Positions 21,401 to 29,014 of a stretch of DNA of 64,000 nucleotides are shown piece after piece. Made by a program: the position numbers and the translations under genes. The stretch comes from Liolophura sinensis (lineage: Eukaryota > Mollusca > Polyplacophora > Chitonida > Chitonidae). Position 1 is the first letter of the stretch. Each line of letters opens with the position of its first letter. The stretch lies in assembly GCF_032854445.1 (NCBI RefSeq), contig NC_088295.1, positions 6,698,501 through 6,762,500 of the forward strand, read 5' to 3'. The notes below the pieces were generated by a model, which was not told the origin of the DNA, ran no database searches, and was given only the letters and a program-made list of their open reading frames with translations.

Positions 21401-23495
21401 CCCACTTACCAAAAGATGTTGTTCGATAGATTATGGTAGTGTGAACTAGGAAAGTGCATGTATTACACTTTAAAAATCAGTGTGATGGGTGAATGTACAT
21501 ACTACAAATGAATGTAAGTGATACCCGCAGTTATCCGATTTGACAAATATCAAGCTGCCTTCCCTAGTGCGATACTGTGGGTAGCAGGGTTAAATGTCTG
21601 CTGGTCTCAGTACTGGTGCTAAAATGATGTTCAATACCCTTCAGAAATCATAACCGAAATAGCATTCCCTAAAGGATATTTGTGGCTAGATTTTTTTGTG
21701 CAGTCTGCGACTGCTTATAAAGTTAAAATAAACATATTCATTCTCCAGGTAGACCATGACAGAGGTCACGCCATAACAATTTGATATATAGGAGGATGAC
21801 TTCTCAGCCAGTTGACCCTGAACATGACCTTTCTTGTTCCTCATGATGTGCACATAACTAGTTGACCAGCAGACACCAGAGGTCATCTAAATGTACAGCA
21901 CTAATAATAGACTATAATATCCATGACTGACCACCTGCATACCTGCTCACCCTGTCAGCAGGGGATAATACTTGATAATCAGTCTAAATACAGAACAGGC
22001 TTATGAGCTGTTAAAATGTACACACTTAGTAGCGATGTAAAAGACAGGAGGTGTATTAAGCTGGATCATTTAACATCTAACACGAAGAGATTTACTTTTC
22101 AGCGACCATGCAATACATGCAGTTTCACTCATTTTAAACAGGATACAAAAGCCTATTGGAGCTTCACCTAGAAACACCCTCATTAAGAATTCATAAAAAA
22201 AAAAAAATCACATTCACTTTCTCATGGTCTATTTACAGTTCACAGATGACAGCATTTAAGAACTGATATCTGATACACATTGATAAGCAGATCAGTTGAT
22301 GACATGGCAAAATGAAGTCTGATTTTTCTCATTCAGGCATGCAGTATCATTCATAGGTCACCAAACCATCAATCTTTCCCCATGCTGACCACGGCTGGTC
22401 TTACTGGTGGCCACCATGCTGTGATGCACAGAGGTGCACAACTGAGTGGGCAACTCCATGTGCATGTAAATGAGAAGTTATGAAATGAACAACAATCACA
22501 ATGAGTCAGTTATTACATTTCCAACACAGAAATAACAATTCTTGGTTCCAAACTGTCAACAAACGATGTACATGTACATACAAGTTGATGGTCCAATTCA
22601 TAGCTTAGGTCAAAATTTAACCATACAGTACATAGCTTGACTAAAGGTTAAAGATGACCTGTTTGTAGGATCATAAAAAACCTGAGAATAATATTGTGTA
22701 CATGCGTTCTTAACTTTCATTCAACAGCACTATAGCAGGCAGTCTTCTCAATGACAATGAAATATTTTATGCTCAAGCTGCATGTATTCAGACCATTTAA
22801 AGTGATGAGCAACATTGTGCATTTACAAAAGCCATAAAATATATCCAGCAATTGCTTGGTACTCAGAAGACTAATAAGATACTGTAATATTAATGTACAT
22901 GTATTCTGAATGTTCAGGGCTCAAATAATATGTGTGCATAATAAATGGCCAAAATGGAAAAGAATTTGACAGCGGTGTAAATAGGGTGGAGCCTATAGAT
23001 GTGTGTCCGTTTGTTTTAAAGAGTGATTTACTCACATGAAAGAACGACCACATTTAATAATCAGAATCATGTGAGGTATTTAGACCAGTTATCAGAGTAC
23101 ACAGGCAAGTAAACAAAAGTGTATGTAATTAATGATGCATTCTGTAAACCAGTGGTGAAAATCTGCACTTTTTGAGGCACACAGAATGACTGGAGTAGTC
23201 CTCAAACAAGACCTAGTGATCAAGCATGTATTTTTCTTGGATTTTGAACACCAGAGCTTACCTTGTGAACACTGTTTGGGTCTTTCTGCCAAGACACATA
23301 CATTTCTTCAACATAACTGGAAGAACTTCCATTAAGGAAGGGTTCTGCTGTGACGGGTAAGGCATAGTTGCGGACACTGTGAGTTACTCCACCAGTGGAG
23401 CCTGTACGGCCAGTCAACAGGTTTGCCCGGAGAAAGGTCAACACCCCTTTCCTTGTGCAGCTGTTCACAGACATCAGTGTTTTTAAACGATACAT
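355..23495 (-). CDS. OGDH: 2-oxoglutarate dehydrogenase E1, mitochondrial (15 coding exons, C-terminus off window)
   Basis: Gene-level entry. OGDH is the thiamine-diphosphate E1 subunit of the mitochondrial 2-oxoglutarate dehydrogenase complex (TCA cycle); it decarboxylates 2-oxoglutarate and passes succinyl to the lipoyl E2. Joined exons give about 807 residues, against about 1023 in human OGDH, so about 200 C-terminal residues lie left of position 355. Visible in order: a basic targeting-like N-terminus; [17 protein letters not shown] (res ~50-66); [63 protein letters not shown]; the ThDP motif GDAAFAGQG...[78 protein letters not shown]. All intron phases close except in exon 14, which is one base short. 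One position has two alternative exons. Full-length similarity makes the family assignment very secure; OGDH rather than DHTKD1 is supported by the N-terminal domain and overall match. Confidence 0.95.
816..993 (-). CDS. OGDH: OGDH exon 14 with an apparent 1-nt deletion (residues 724-783)
   Basis: It encodes [34 protein letters not shown] and GLVLLLP. The expected HGYEGM then appears in the next frame. The exon is 178 nt, but phase 1 in and phase 0 out require 179. The missing base maps to the G run at 833-835 (C run on the coding strand). Acceptor TTTCAG|GG, donor ATG|GTAAGA. Either a homopolymer assembly error or a real frameshift. Confidence 0.88.
1051..1235. repeat. 42-bp tandem repeat, ~4 copies
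   Basis: The unit begins gtggccagttgttcagaagt; copies differ at a few bases. It lies in OGDH intron 13, just upstream of exon 14 in transcript order. Confidence 0.85.
1514..1641 (-). CDS. OGDH: OGDH exon 13 (residues 681-724)
   Basis: It encodes [14 protein letters not shown], then PLNHL and [14 protein letters not shown](G). Acceptor TTTCAG|C, donor CTCG|GTAAGG, phase 2 to 1, 128 nt. Confidence 0.94.
1700..1948 (-). mobile_element. tRNA-derived SINE, family B, diverged copy
   Basis: Matches the family at 25959 over ggggaaacccacaaccatcc and gaggaagccagcatgagctg; the 3' part is degraded. It lies between OGDH exons 13 and 12. Confidence 0.8.
2062..2212 (-). CDS. OGDH: OGDH exon 12 (residues 631-681)
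   Basis: It encodes [20 protein letters not shown], then [17 protein letters not shown]. Acceptor TTTCAG|GC, donor TTTAG|GTATGT, phase 1 to 2, 151 nt. Confidence 0.94.
2308..2580. repeat. 20-bp tandem repeat, ~13 copies
   Basis: The unit is gtacagactgtgagtcctgc with t/c variants; the last units are more diverged. It lies in OGDH intron 11. The open minus-strand frames here are repeat artefacts. Confidence 0.9.
2642..2864 (-). CDS. OGDH: OGDH exon 11 (residues 557-631)
   Basis: It encodes [37 protein letters not shown] and ends FVIHG(G). Acceptor TGACAG|GAG, donor GGAG|GTGAGA, phase 0 to 1, 223 nt. Confidence 0.93.
2865..4655. other. OGDH intron 10, nothing recognised
   Basis: 1.8 kb of AT-rich unique-looking sequence; no repeat, exon-like ORF or mobile element seen. 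Confidence 0.6.
4656..4808 (-). CDS. OGDH: OGDH exon 10 (residues 506-556)
   Basis: It encodes [20 protein letters not shown] and ends QQEYE. Acceptor CTTGAG|GTG. The donor GAG|GTCAGA is a GT site of modest strength. Phase 0-0, 153 nt. Confidence 0.93.
5063..5242 (-). CDS. OGDH: OGDH exon 9 (residues 446-505)
   Basis: It encodes [20 protein letters not shown], then [15 protein letters not shown] and ends VIDL. Acceptor TTGTAG|ATT, donor TTG|GTAAGA, phase 0-0, 180 nt. Confidence 0.94.
5498..5626 (-). CDS. OGDH: OGDH exon 8 (residues 403-445), ThDP motif
   Basis: It encodes [16 protein letters not shown] ... VANNQ. GDA followed about 30 residues later by NN is the ThDP/magnesium motif. Acceptor CTAAAG|GTC, donor CAG|GTAACA, phase 0-0, 129 nt. 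Confidence 0.94.
5897..6167 (-). CDS. OGDH: OGDH exon 7 (residues 312-402)
   Basis: It encodes [47 protein letters not shown] and ends GKQ. Acceptor GTGTAG|A, donor CAG|GTAAAC, phase 2 to 0, 271 nt. Confidence 0.94.
6590..8134. repeat. 52-bp minisatellite derived from the OGDH exon 6/intron 6 junction, ~30 copies
   Basis: Each unit contains, on the minus strand, about 34 nt matching the 3' end of exon 6 (GTTATCRGCATGCC..CACAG) followed by the donor GTGAGT and about 12 intron bases ending near CTGTCTC. Copies vary at a few sites but nearly all keep CAG|GTGAGT. The array abuts the real donor at 8134. Since 52 is not a multiple of three, use of a decoy donor would shift the frame. Confidence 0.92.
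8135..8281 (-). CDS. OGDH: OGDH exon 6 (residues 263-312)
   Basis: It encodes [20 protein letters not shown] through GMPHR, part of the ThDP active-site region. Acceptor ATCAG|G, donor CACAG|GTGAGT, phase 2 to 2, 147 nt. The last ~34 nt of this exon plus ~18 nt of intron form the unit of the 52-bp array immediately downstream at 6590-8134, so about 30 copies of this donor follow it. Confidence 0.93.
8475..8812 (-). mobile_element. tRNA-derived SINE, family A, with target-site duplication
   Basis: On the minus strand it starts with a tRNA-like head (GGTAGATCCAGGATC region, GGTCGAGTCAC as B-box-like) and ends TTTAAACCCCAAGCACTCAC(TCAC)n. It is flanked by 14-bp direct repeats, atttacctgatgaa (8461-8474) and atttacccgatgaa (8813-8826), with one mismatch. 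It lies in OGDH intron 5. Confidence 0.88.
8865..9019 (-). CDS. OGDH: OGDH exon 5 (residues 212-263)
   Basis: It encodes [20 protein letters not shown] and then [10 protein letters not shown] ... ARLIRSTR, nearly collinear with human OGDH. Acceptor GTACAG|GGC, donor AAG|GTGAGT, phase 0 to 2, 155 nt. Confidence 0.93.
9020..9960. other. OGDH intron 4, nothing recognised
   Basis: AT-rich; no array or mobile element seen. Confidence 0.6.
9961..10061 (-). CDS. OGDH: OGDH exon 4 (residues 178-211)
   Basis: It encodes [19 protein letters not shown] and then [11 protein letters not shown]. Human OGDH has SDLDKVFHLPTTTFIGG at this place. Acceptor TGACAG|AC, donor CAG|GTTGGT, phase 1 to 0, 101 nt. 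The first Asp codon is split with whichever exon 3 is used. Confidence 0.9.
10882..11145. repeat. 89-90-bp tandem repeat, 3 copies
   Basis: Copies start at 10882, 10971 and 11061 with cccttgtggaaaactcaagt; T-rich with small indels. It lies in the intron between OGDH exons 4 and 3a. Confidence 0.85.
11150..11898. other. Intron between OGDH exon 3a and exon 4, unique part
   Basis: Apart from the three 90-bp repeats to its left, nothing recognised here. Confidence 0.55.
11899..11989 (-). CDS. OGDH: OGDH exon 3a, alternative exon without the ADLD motif
   Basis: It encodes [20 protein letters not shown] and continues to AEYSF. This is a second version of the segment in exon 3b, sharing GH, DPL and IG at the same places but lacking the ADLD cluster. 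Acceptor TTGTAG|ATT, donor TTTTG|GTAAGA, 91 nt, phase 0 to 1, so it also joins exon 4 in frame. It is missed by an ATG-based ORF search because it has no internal Met. No transcript data are available here. Confidence 0.85.
12412..12517 (-). CDS. OGDH: OGDH exon 3b, alternative exon with YADLD motif (residues 143-177)
   Basis: It encodes [20 protein letters not shown] and then a short variable stretch ending NYGFV. Acceptor CTCCAG|ATA, donor TAG|GTACGT, phase 0 to 1, 106 nt. The ADLD acidic motif aligns with DADLD of human OGDH, a segment linked to calcium response in vertebrate splice variants. Exon 11899-11989 encodes the same protein segment with the same phases. Splicing both would shift the frame (197 nt), so they should be mutually exclusive. 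Confidence 0.88.
12518..13901. other. Intron between OGDH exons 2 and 3b
   Basis: Mostly unique AT-rich sequence. A short SINE-B-like end (gtttaacgccatactcatgaag, ~13148) is the only hint of a repeat. Confidence 0.5.
13902..14093 (-). CDS. OGDH: OGDH exon 2 (residues 79-142)
   Basis: It begins SWDSFFRQ, directly continuing SVHK of exon 1. A Pro/Ser/Ala-rich linker follows, which is variable in the family, then [13 protein letters not shown]. Acceptor TTTTCAG|TCC and donor CAG|GTATTG; phase 0-0, 64 codons. Confidence 0.92.
14225..15803. repeat. 70-bp minisatellite, ~22 copies
   Basis: The unit contains acttggtcacaggttaccag and gtgtacatgtacata. On the minus strand each unit carries CTG|GTAACC. 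It lies in OGDH intron 1, starting about 130 bp upstream of exon 2. The plus-strand frames are open but repetitive. Confidence 0.93.
15985..17222. repeat. 27-bp minisatellite, ~45 copies
   Basis: The unit carries acatgtacaaatctgcagaa plus ttaacat. PstI sites (CTGCAG) recur every 27 bp. Since 27 is a multiple of three, both strands give long open frames, which are not genes. It lies in OGDH intron 1. Confidence 0.95.
17325..18305. repeat. 61-bp minisatellite, ~16 copies
   Basis: The unit includes tgtacatgtaccaatgtgcc and catcttaccactcttcatct. On the minus strand each unit reads TG|GTAAGATG. It lies in OGDH intron 1. Confidence 0.93.
18310..20380. other. OGDH intron 1, unique part
   Basis: No conserved exon, RNA gene or array seen between the 61-bp array and the SINE. 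Confidence 0.55.
20397..20759 (-). mobile_element. tRNA-derived SINE, family A, with perfect 15-bp target-site duplication
   Basis: Same family as 8475-8812. The head on the minus strand reads ATGGCACAGTTGGTAGAGCG (A-box-like). It is flanked by identical taggagtctgttgag at 20382-20396 and 20760-20774. It is the best-preserved copy here and lies in OGDH intron 1. Confidence 0.92.
20950..21256. repeat. 34-bp tandem repeat, ~8 copies
   Basis: The unit includes gactacaggatacagtgttg and aggattacatgatt. It lies in OGDH intron 1. Confidence 0.9.
21260..23261. other. OGDH intron 1, promoter-proximal part
   Basis: AT-rich, no array. Short ORFs lack family similarity. Confidence 0.55.
23262..23495 (-). 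CDS. OGDH: OGDH exon 1 (first coding exon, residues 1-78)
   Basis: The start is the ATG at 23493-23495. The first ~45 residues are rich in R/K/S/T with no acidic residue, as expected of a mitochondrial presequence, followed by the conserved [17 protein letters not shown]. It ends at SVHK with a good donor (AAG|GTAAGC), phase 0. A second in-frame ATG at residue 8 is possible. The intron that follows is 9.2 kb long. Confidence 0.9.
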
Positions 23496-24101
23496 ATCAA
23501 GTCCGTTTGATATGAAAGTGTCTTATATTATGATGGAGGTCTGGCTTCACGTGTCTAGCCAGAGTGACAGCACTGCGGGTGTCGACACGAAGACACCCTG
23601 GCGAGAAGACTGGACCGGGGGGAGGGGGGTGAGGGGCTAAGCCTTGACGACAGCCAGCCTGAGCGGAACACCACTGCCCTTCACTGCTCACCAATCGTGG
23701 CGAAAAGAGAAAATCTTCACAGGCTTTCCAGCTCTGCAGGCTATTTCAGATGAATACGTAACAAACGGTTGGCGTTTTCCAATATTACGTCAGTAGCCAG
23801 GGTGACGGGGATTCCAGAAAGTATGGAAACGTCGGCGAGCTGAGACCAGGGAAATCCCTCTGACCTCTGCGTCCTAATATGGCGAGCAGTGGTCTCCGTT
23901 CGAACGGAGTTTGTCCGTCAGTTTTATTTCTGAAAATATAGATTATCAAACCGTTAGTTTAGTGGACAACATAGAGTGAATGATAGCCTCTCCATATGAA
24001 AAAGATCTATCTGTTATAACTCCATCAGAACTACGACACTTACCCGTATATTCCTCGTGGTTCTCTCCCGGTACTTGTATCGACGGAGTTTTACACGAGA
24101 G

Positions 24102-24190
24102 TGACGTCAGCTCCGGAGTTCTCTAAGCCGCTGCCATTGGCTCGTCTTTGATCACATACCAGCCAACCAACAGCGAGTTCTGCAAAATGG
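24102..24190 (-). promoter_or_regulatory. Candidate OGDH promoter elements (CRE palindrome, CCAAT box)
   Basis: A perfect CRE palindrome TGACGTCA lies at 24102-24109 and an inverted CCAAT box (ATTGG) at 24136-24140. YY1-like ATGGCG cores lie near 23879 and 24187. The 23.55-24.2 kb stretch is visibly richer in CpG than its surroundings and sits just upstream of the OGDH start. No transcription start is visible; an untranslated exon between here and 23495 is possible. Position and motifs are seen, function is inferred. Confidence 0.35.
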
Positions 24191-24645
24191 CGCGAAGCAC
24201 AACTGAATGTTAGAATGCGCTCCTTCAGAAATGTTACAGTGCCAATCGAATTGAATCACGATTTTTACCACAACTAAGAATGCGTGAGTTTTCATATGTA
24301 AAATGCGTGTGTTTTCATGTATGAAAGGAACCAGGCACCTAAACCCACACTGGTTGGGTTAGATAACTTATAAATGAGGTTTTTGTCAAATGTCGCAATC
24401 AAATTTACAGTTCTAGGTTCCAAAAAAGCGTAATTAGTACAAAAGGCTTTCAGATGAACTGTGACCAACTTGAAGGCTGAAACCAAACGTTAGAGCGCTG
24501 TTTTGATCATGTTTTTACCATGATCGTTAAATCATTCACCCTAAATATTTGTTCTCACCAGACAGTCTTTACATGATAACTAGTTAATTACTTTATGTTA
24601 CTTATTTTACACCTGATTTTTAATCTGATAAGAAGTCGCAGACTG

Positions 24646-24647
<2 letters not shown>

Positions 24648-24709
<62 letters not shown>
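24648..24709. repeat. (AT)n microsatellite
   Basis: About 30 uninterrupted AT dinucleotides in the spacer upstream of OGDH. Confidence 0.97.
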
Positions 24710-24712
<3 letters not shown>

Positions 24713-25958
24713 ATATTCTCTATATAGGATATCATATTGTGTATACGGTATAGGACCTGATGTTCCATTAATTTAGGGACAAGTTTATAAGTTTTTGACC
24801 ATGTTCAGTAAGAAGGTGAATGACATGAATATATCAAATATATTTTGACAACCTATGCTTTAATTATTACTGCAGTGTTATCAGTGATATATCTTCAGGC
24901 TTACAAGTAGATATCGGTACACATGCACCCCATGTGTCTGCTGCCATCAACCTCATGACAGCCAGGTAGCCGCGTGGTCATGCACCCTCACGACATCGGG
25001 TCTGGTTGATATCACATGACAAACCTGCTATTATCAGCATAGAAACTGAAACGTGATTGTTGAACGTCTTAACCGTGTGCTGTCTACAACTTCCTAGTGA
25101 GCCGATGCTCGATGTTACCACATCATAGTTGTTCTATTTACCAAAGTTGTGAAGGTAAGGAAAAGTTACAAATAAAAATCGATATCATAGATGCTAATTT
25201 GTAGTAATTATAGAGTTGAACTGCCTGATCGCATGAAAGACTTGTTTGTTACCTGTACATAAATTTCTGCCGAAGACATGCGACCTCATATATGTAGAAA
25301 GCCCCAACCCCCCATATGCGAAGACACTGCTACACAAGCAATGTAATTGTTCACCCAAGTTAATTTTGAATCTCACGTAACTGTATGACAGAACTGAACT
25401 ACGCTTGACATAATTAACTGCCTTCAGTTTTTGTGAAGCGGACGAAACTCGGACCACAACAGCGATTATGTTGCCCAACTGCATTTCTGGGACAGTCACG
25501 TGAGATTGGCATCTGACGTGGTTATGTCCCCTTGACCAGTAGTAAATCCAGGAAGTTCGTCCACAAAATTTTACACATTACGGTGTATTGGACAACAAGT
25601 TTCAAAATGTGTGTTTAAGTTTTTACATATCGTTTAATGTGAAATGCCATGTATGAAACCTTTTAAAATAGTATACAAATTAAAGTGCAACTTATGTTTG
25701 ATGAAATATATTGTTTGATTGAATATTACATATGTTAACAGTGCTGTCGATTTGGAATATACTGGCTCTTTGCAATGATATAATATTTGAACATTAATGT
25801 GAAATATGTCATTTATTATTTGGCACCAAATATAGATATCAGTAGCTATATCTGTGAATTGTAAGCTCACATGTTCTTGGTTAAGCAATGATTATCAATG
25901 AGAGACATTTCTTAACCATGATAAAATTTAGTAGTATGTTTGTCATGCACTTGTATTT

Positions 25959-26222
25959 TTTTTTTTTTTTTGATTGGTGTTTTACGCCGTGCTCAAGAAT
26001 ATTTCACTTATACGACGGCGGCCAGCATTATGGTGGGTGGAAACCGGGCAGAGCCCGGGGGAAACCCACGACCATCCGCAGGTTGCTGACAGACCTTCCC
26101 ACTTACGGCCGGAGAGGAAGCCAGCATGAGCTGGACTTGAACTCACAGCGACCGCATTGGTGAGAGGCTCCTGGGTCATTACGCTGCGCTAGCGCGCTAA
26201 CCGACTGAGCCACGGAGGCCCC
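25959..26222 (-). mobile_element. tRNA-derived SINE, family B, full copy with target-site duplication
   Basis: Read on the minus strand, the head is CCTCCGTGGCTCAGTCGGTT (A box) with GAGTTCAAGTCC (B box), tRNA-Ser/Leu-like. The body ends GTAAAACACCAATCA and an A-run. It is flanked by cacttgtattt at 25948-25958 and 26223-26233. This family is common in molluscan DNA as far as I recall; the family name was not checked. Confidence 0.9.
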
Positions 26223-26348
26223 CACTTGTATTTAGTACTATTAAACAGTATCTGTCAGTTTCATAATTCTTAAAAACTATATGTATCTCAACAGTTACTT
26301 GAATAATTGAATTTCACTTCAATTATTGAAAATTATTTTAGAAATGAC

Positions 26349-26424
26349 AATGCTGGCTGCCGTCATATAAGTGAAGTATATTCTTGAGTACAGCATAAAA
26401 CACCAATCAAATTAATAAATGGAT
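26349..26424 (+). mobile_element. 3' fragment of SINE family B
   Basis: ctgccgtcatataagtgaag ... aaaacaccaatcaaattaataaatggataaa is the SINE B end in plus orientation, 5'-truncated. Confidence 0.75.
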
Positions 26425-27429
26425 AAATATTTTGGAAATGTCTGAGACAAGCCTGACCTACATGATCTTCGTGCTATGAGGTATAAGTAAGTTAGTGACT
26501 TATCAGTGAATCGCTCTGATAAACTTGTGGATTACATGTTGTCAGTATAAGACTGTTTGTGATTTGCTGACCAGGACAGCCAGGGCTAGTTCATGGCCTA
26601 GGCCATACATTTGTGCATATTTATAGGATCTGTGTGATTTCAACTCACTGCTCAGTTCATGGATCTGAGCTAGAGTGACCTGCTTTACTGCCATACATTG
26701 GTCACACACCACATGGTCATGTATATTTCTGCCAGTCATTGCATGACCCACTTATTCTACCTGTCATCTGTCATAATCTGGAAAACATTATGAATCAGTG
26801 AATTGAACACACTGATGTGTTTGACATTTTAATCTAAAGTCATGATTATTTCCTGTAACAATATTAAACTACACTGATGAATGTGTTTACTCTAGATGAT
26901 TTTCTCTTAGCTCAGTTTTCATTGGACATACAACTACATGTAATTACAATAATAAATTTATGTTGAGCCAGGGAAGGGGACTGAGTGACCAAAATATTGC
27001 TGATTGACATTGTTATTTCAAGTTAATTGCATAGAAATGTGTACCTCTGAGATGATCCTAGTCAGTGACCAACACACAACTGTCTCTCTGTCTCTCTGTC
27101 CACTATTTCCCTGAACAAAGTAGAAACTACTGATGTCTACTATTGCCCTGTATAGTATTTATATCCTTTCCGATGTCACTTACCAAAATCATGCTGAAAT
27201 TGTCAAATAAATAACTCTCATTTGGTGTAGACCCAAATCAGTACTTGTGTTAGTTAGTACTAAGTATCCCGTCACACATATTTATTTTTTTGTTTTATAA
27301 CATCTCCCTCGATAAATCCCTGACCAAACTAATGATGATTGACTGTACCATGATTTGTCAGTGACTAAAATAATATGAGCCAGCAGTCTTCCCCTATACA
27401 TAGTTCACAGACCAAAATATTGCTGAGTG

Positions 27430-28030
27430 GCTTTAATATCTCCCATATAAGTCACTGACCAAAATACTATTCCTGAGACTAAACTACTGCTCCCCTAAGT
27501 CACTGGCCAAAATACTGCTCCCATAAGTCTGAGACCAAAATACAGCTCCCATAAATCTGAGACCAAAAATACTACTCTCATAAGTCTGAGACCAAAATAC
27601 TGCTCCCATAAGTCACTGAACAAAATGCTGCTCCCATAAGTCTCACACCAAAATACTGCTTCCATAAGTCACTCACCAAAATACTGCTTCCATAAGTCAC
27701 TCACCAATATACTGCTCCAGTAAGTCACTCACCAAAAACACTGCACCCATAAGTCACTCACCAAATTACTACTCTCATGAGTTACTGACCAAAATATGGC
27801 TCCTGACACAAGCCACTGACCAAAATGCTGCTCCCATAGGACTCATACCAAAATACTGCTCCAAAAACATTGGCCAAAATACTGCTACCACGAGTCACTA
27901 ACTTCCATGAATTACTGGTCAAAATATTGCTCCCATAAGTATCAGATCAAAGTACTGCTTCTATAACTCACTGACCAAAATACTGTTCCCATAAGTCTCA
28001 GACCAAACTACTGCTCTCTTAAGTCACTGA
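27430..28030. repeat. Degenerate ~28-bp tandem repeat
   Basis: Diverged copies of aagtcactgaccaaaatact followed by gctcccat. It grades into the next array; the shared ccaaaat and tgctgactgac words suggest common descent. Confidence 0.85.
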
Positions 28031-28039
28031 CCAAAATAT

Positions 28040-28520
28040 TGCTGACTGACCGCCATATTGATCATGACTAACCAAAATGTTGGTTGTAATGCACATACTT
28101 TCAGGAGTCACTACCCAAAACAGTGCTGACTGACTGCCATATAATCTAGATGTGCCTTCAGCCTTGGGGTCACTACCCAAAATGCTGCTGACTGACTGCC
28201 TTATAATGTACATGTGCCTTCAGCCTGGGAGTTGCTACCCAAAATGCTGCTGACTGACTACCATATAGTGTACATGCGCCTTCAGCCTGGGAGTTACTAC
28301 CCAAAATGCTGCTGACTGACTGCCATATAATGTACATGTACCTTCAGCCTGGGAGTTACTACCCAAAATGCTGCTGACTGACTGCCTTATAATGTACATG
28401 TACCTTCAGCCCGGGAGTCACTACCCAAAATGCTGCTGGCTGACTGCCTTATAATGTACATGTGCCTTCAGCCTGGGAGTCACTACCCAAAATGCTGCTG
28501 ACTGACTGCCATCCAACTTC
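28040..28520. repeat. 62-bp tandem repeat, ~7 copies
   Basis: The unit includes ctgctgactgactgccatat and ttcagcctgggagtcactac. Confidence 0.9.
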
Positions 28521-28779
28521 AAGGGATTATATACTGAAAACGATACATTTTGAAAATGCCATCATAGCACCCATGAGCTAATGTGCATATGAGAAGGGGA
28601 TGGGAAAAGGCCATCACCCACTCACTCATTCTGTGCTTTGGACATGTGTATCACAAGGTTCCAACTTCTGGAGGGGATAGGATGGGCTGGTAATGGGCTT
28701 TCTCCCACTAACCTCTTCCATTGGTTGGGATAGTTATGTTGACAAAATTCACTCTTGCTTTTATTATTATTTCACTGTT

Positions 28780-29013
28780 TAAGTACTTTGTGTTGATTTA
28801 TTCTGCCACTTTATATCTGTATATATATTGTTTTCAAAATCTTGTTGTAAGTGGTTTACACGATCCAAATTACCATGTTTTCCAACGCATATGTATGTAA
28901 CATATTGTTTCAAATTGTTTGTGTCTGAGGGCCTCAGGGTAGATCAACCTAGTGTTGACTGAGTATATGTATTGTATTTTACCTTCTTGAAATAAAGCCA
29001 TTATTATTATTGG
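28780..29013 (+). mobile_element. Probable LINE 3' end with (ATT)n tail
   Basis: The stretch gagggcctcagggtagatca ... ttgaaataaagccattattattatt resembles the 3' UTR of CR1/Jockey-like LINEs, which end in short tandem tails. No coding part is seen. It separates the 62-bp and 55-bp arrays. Confidence 0.4.
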
Positions 29014-29014
29014 C

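Noticed and set aside
23497-23694. Minus-strand ORF of 65 residues just upstream of the OGDH start
   Set aside because: It is low-complexity (Pro-rich) and lies in the promoter/5' UTR region. At most it is an upstream ORF; there is no evidence that it is translated.
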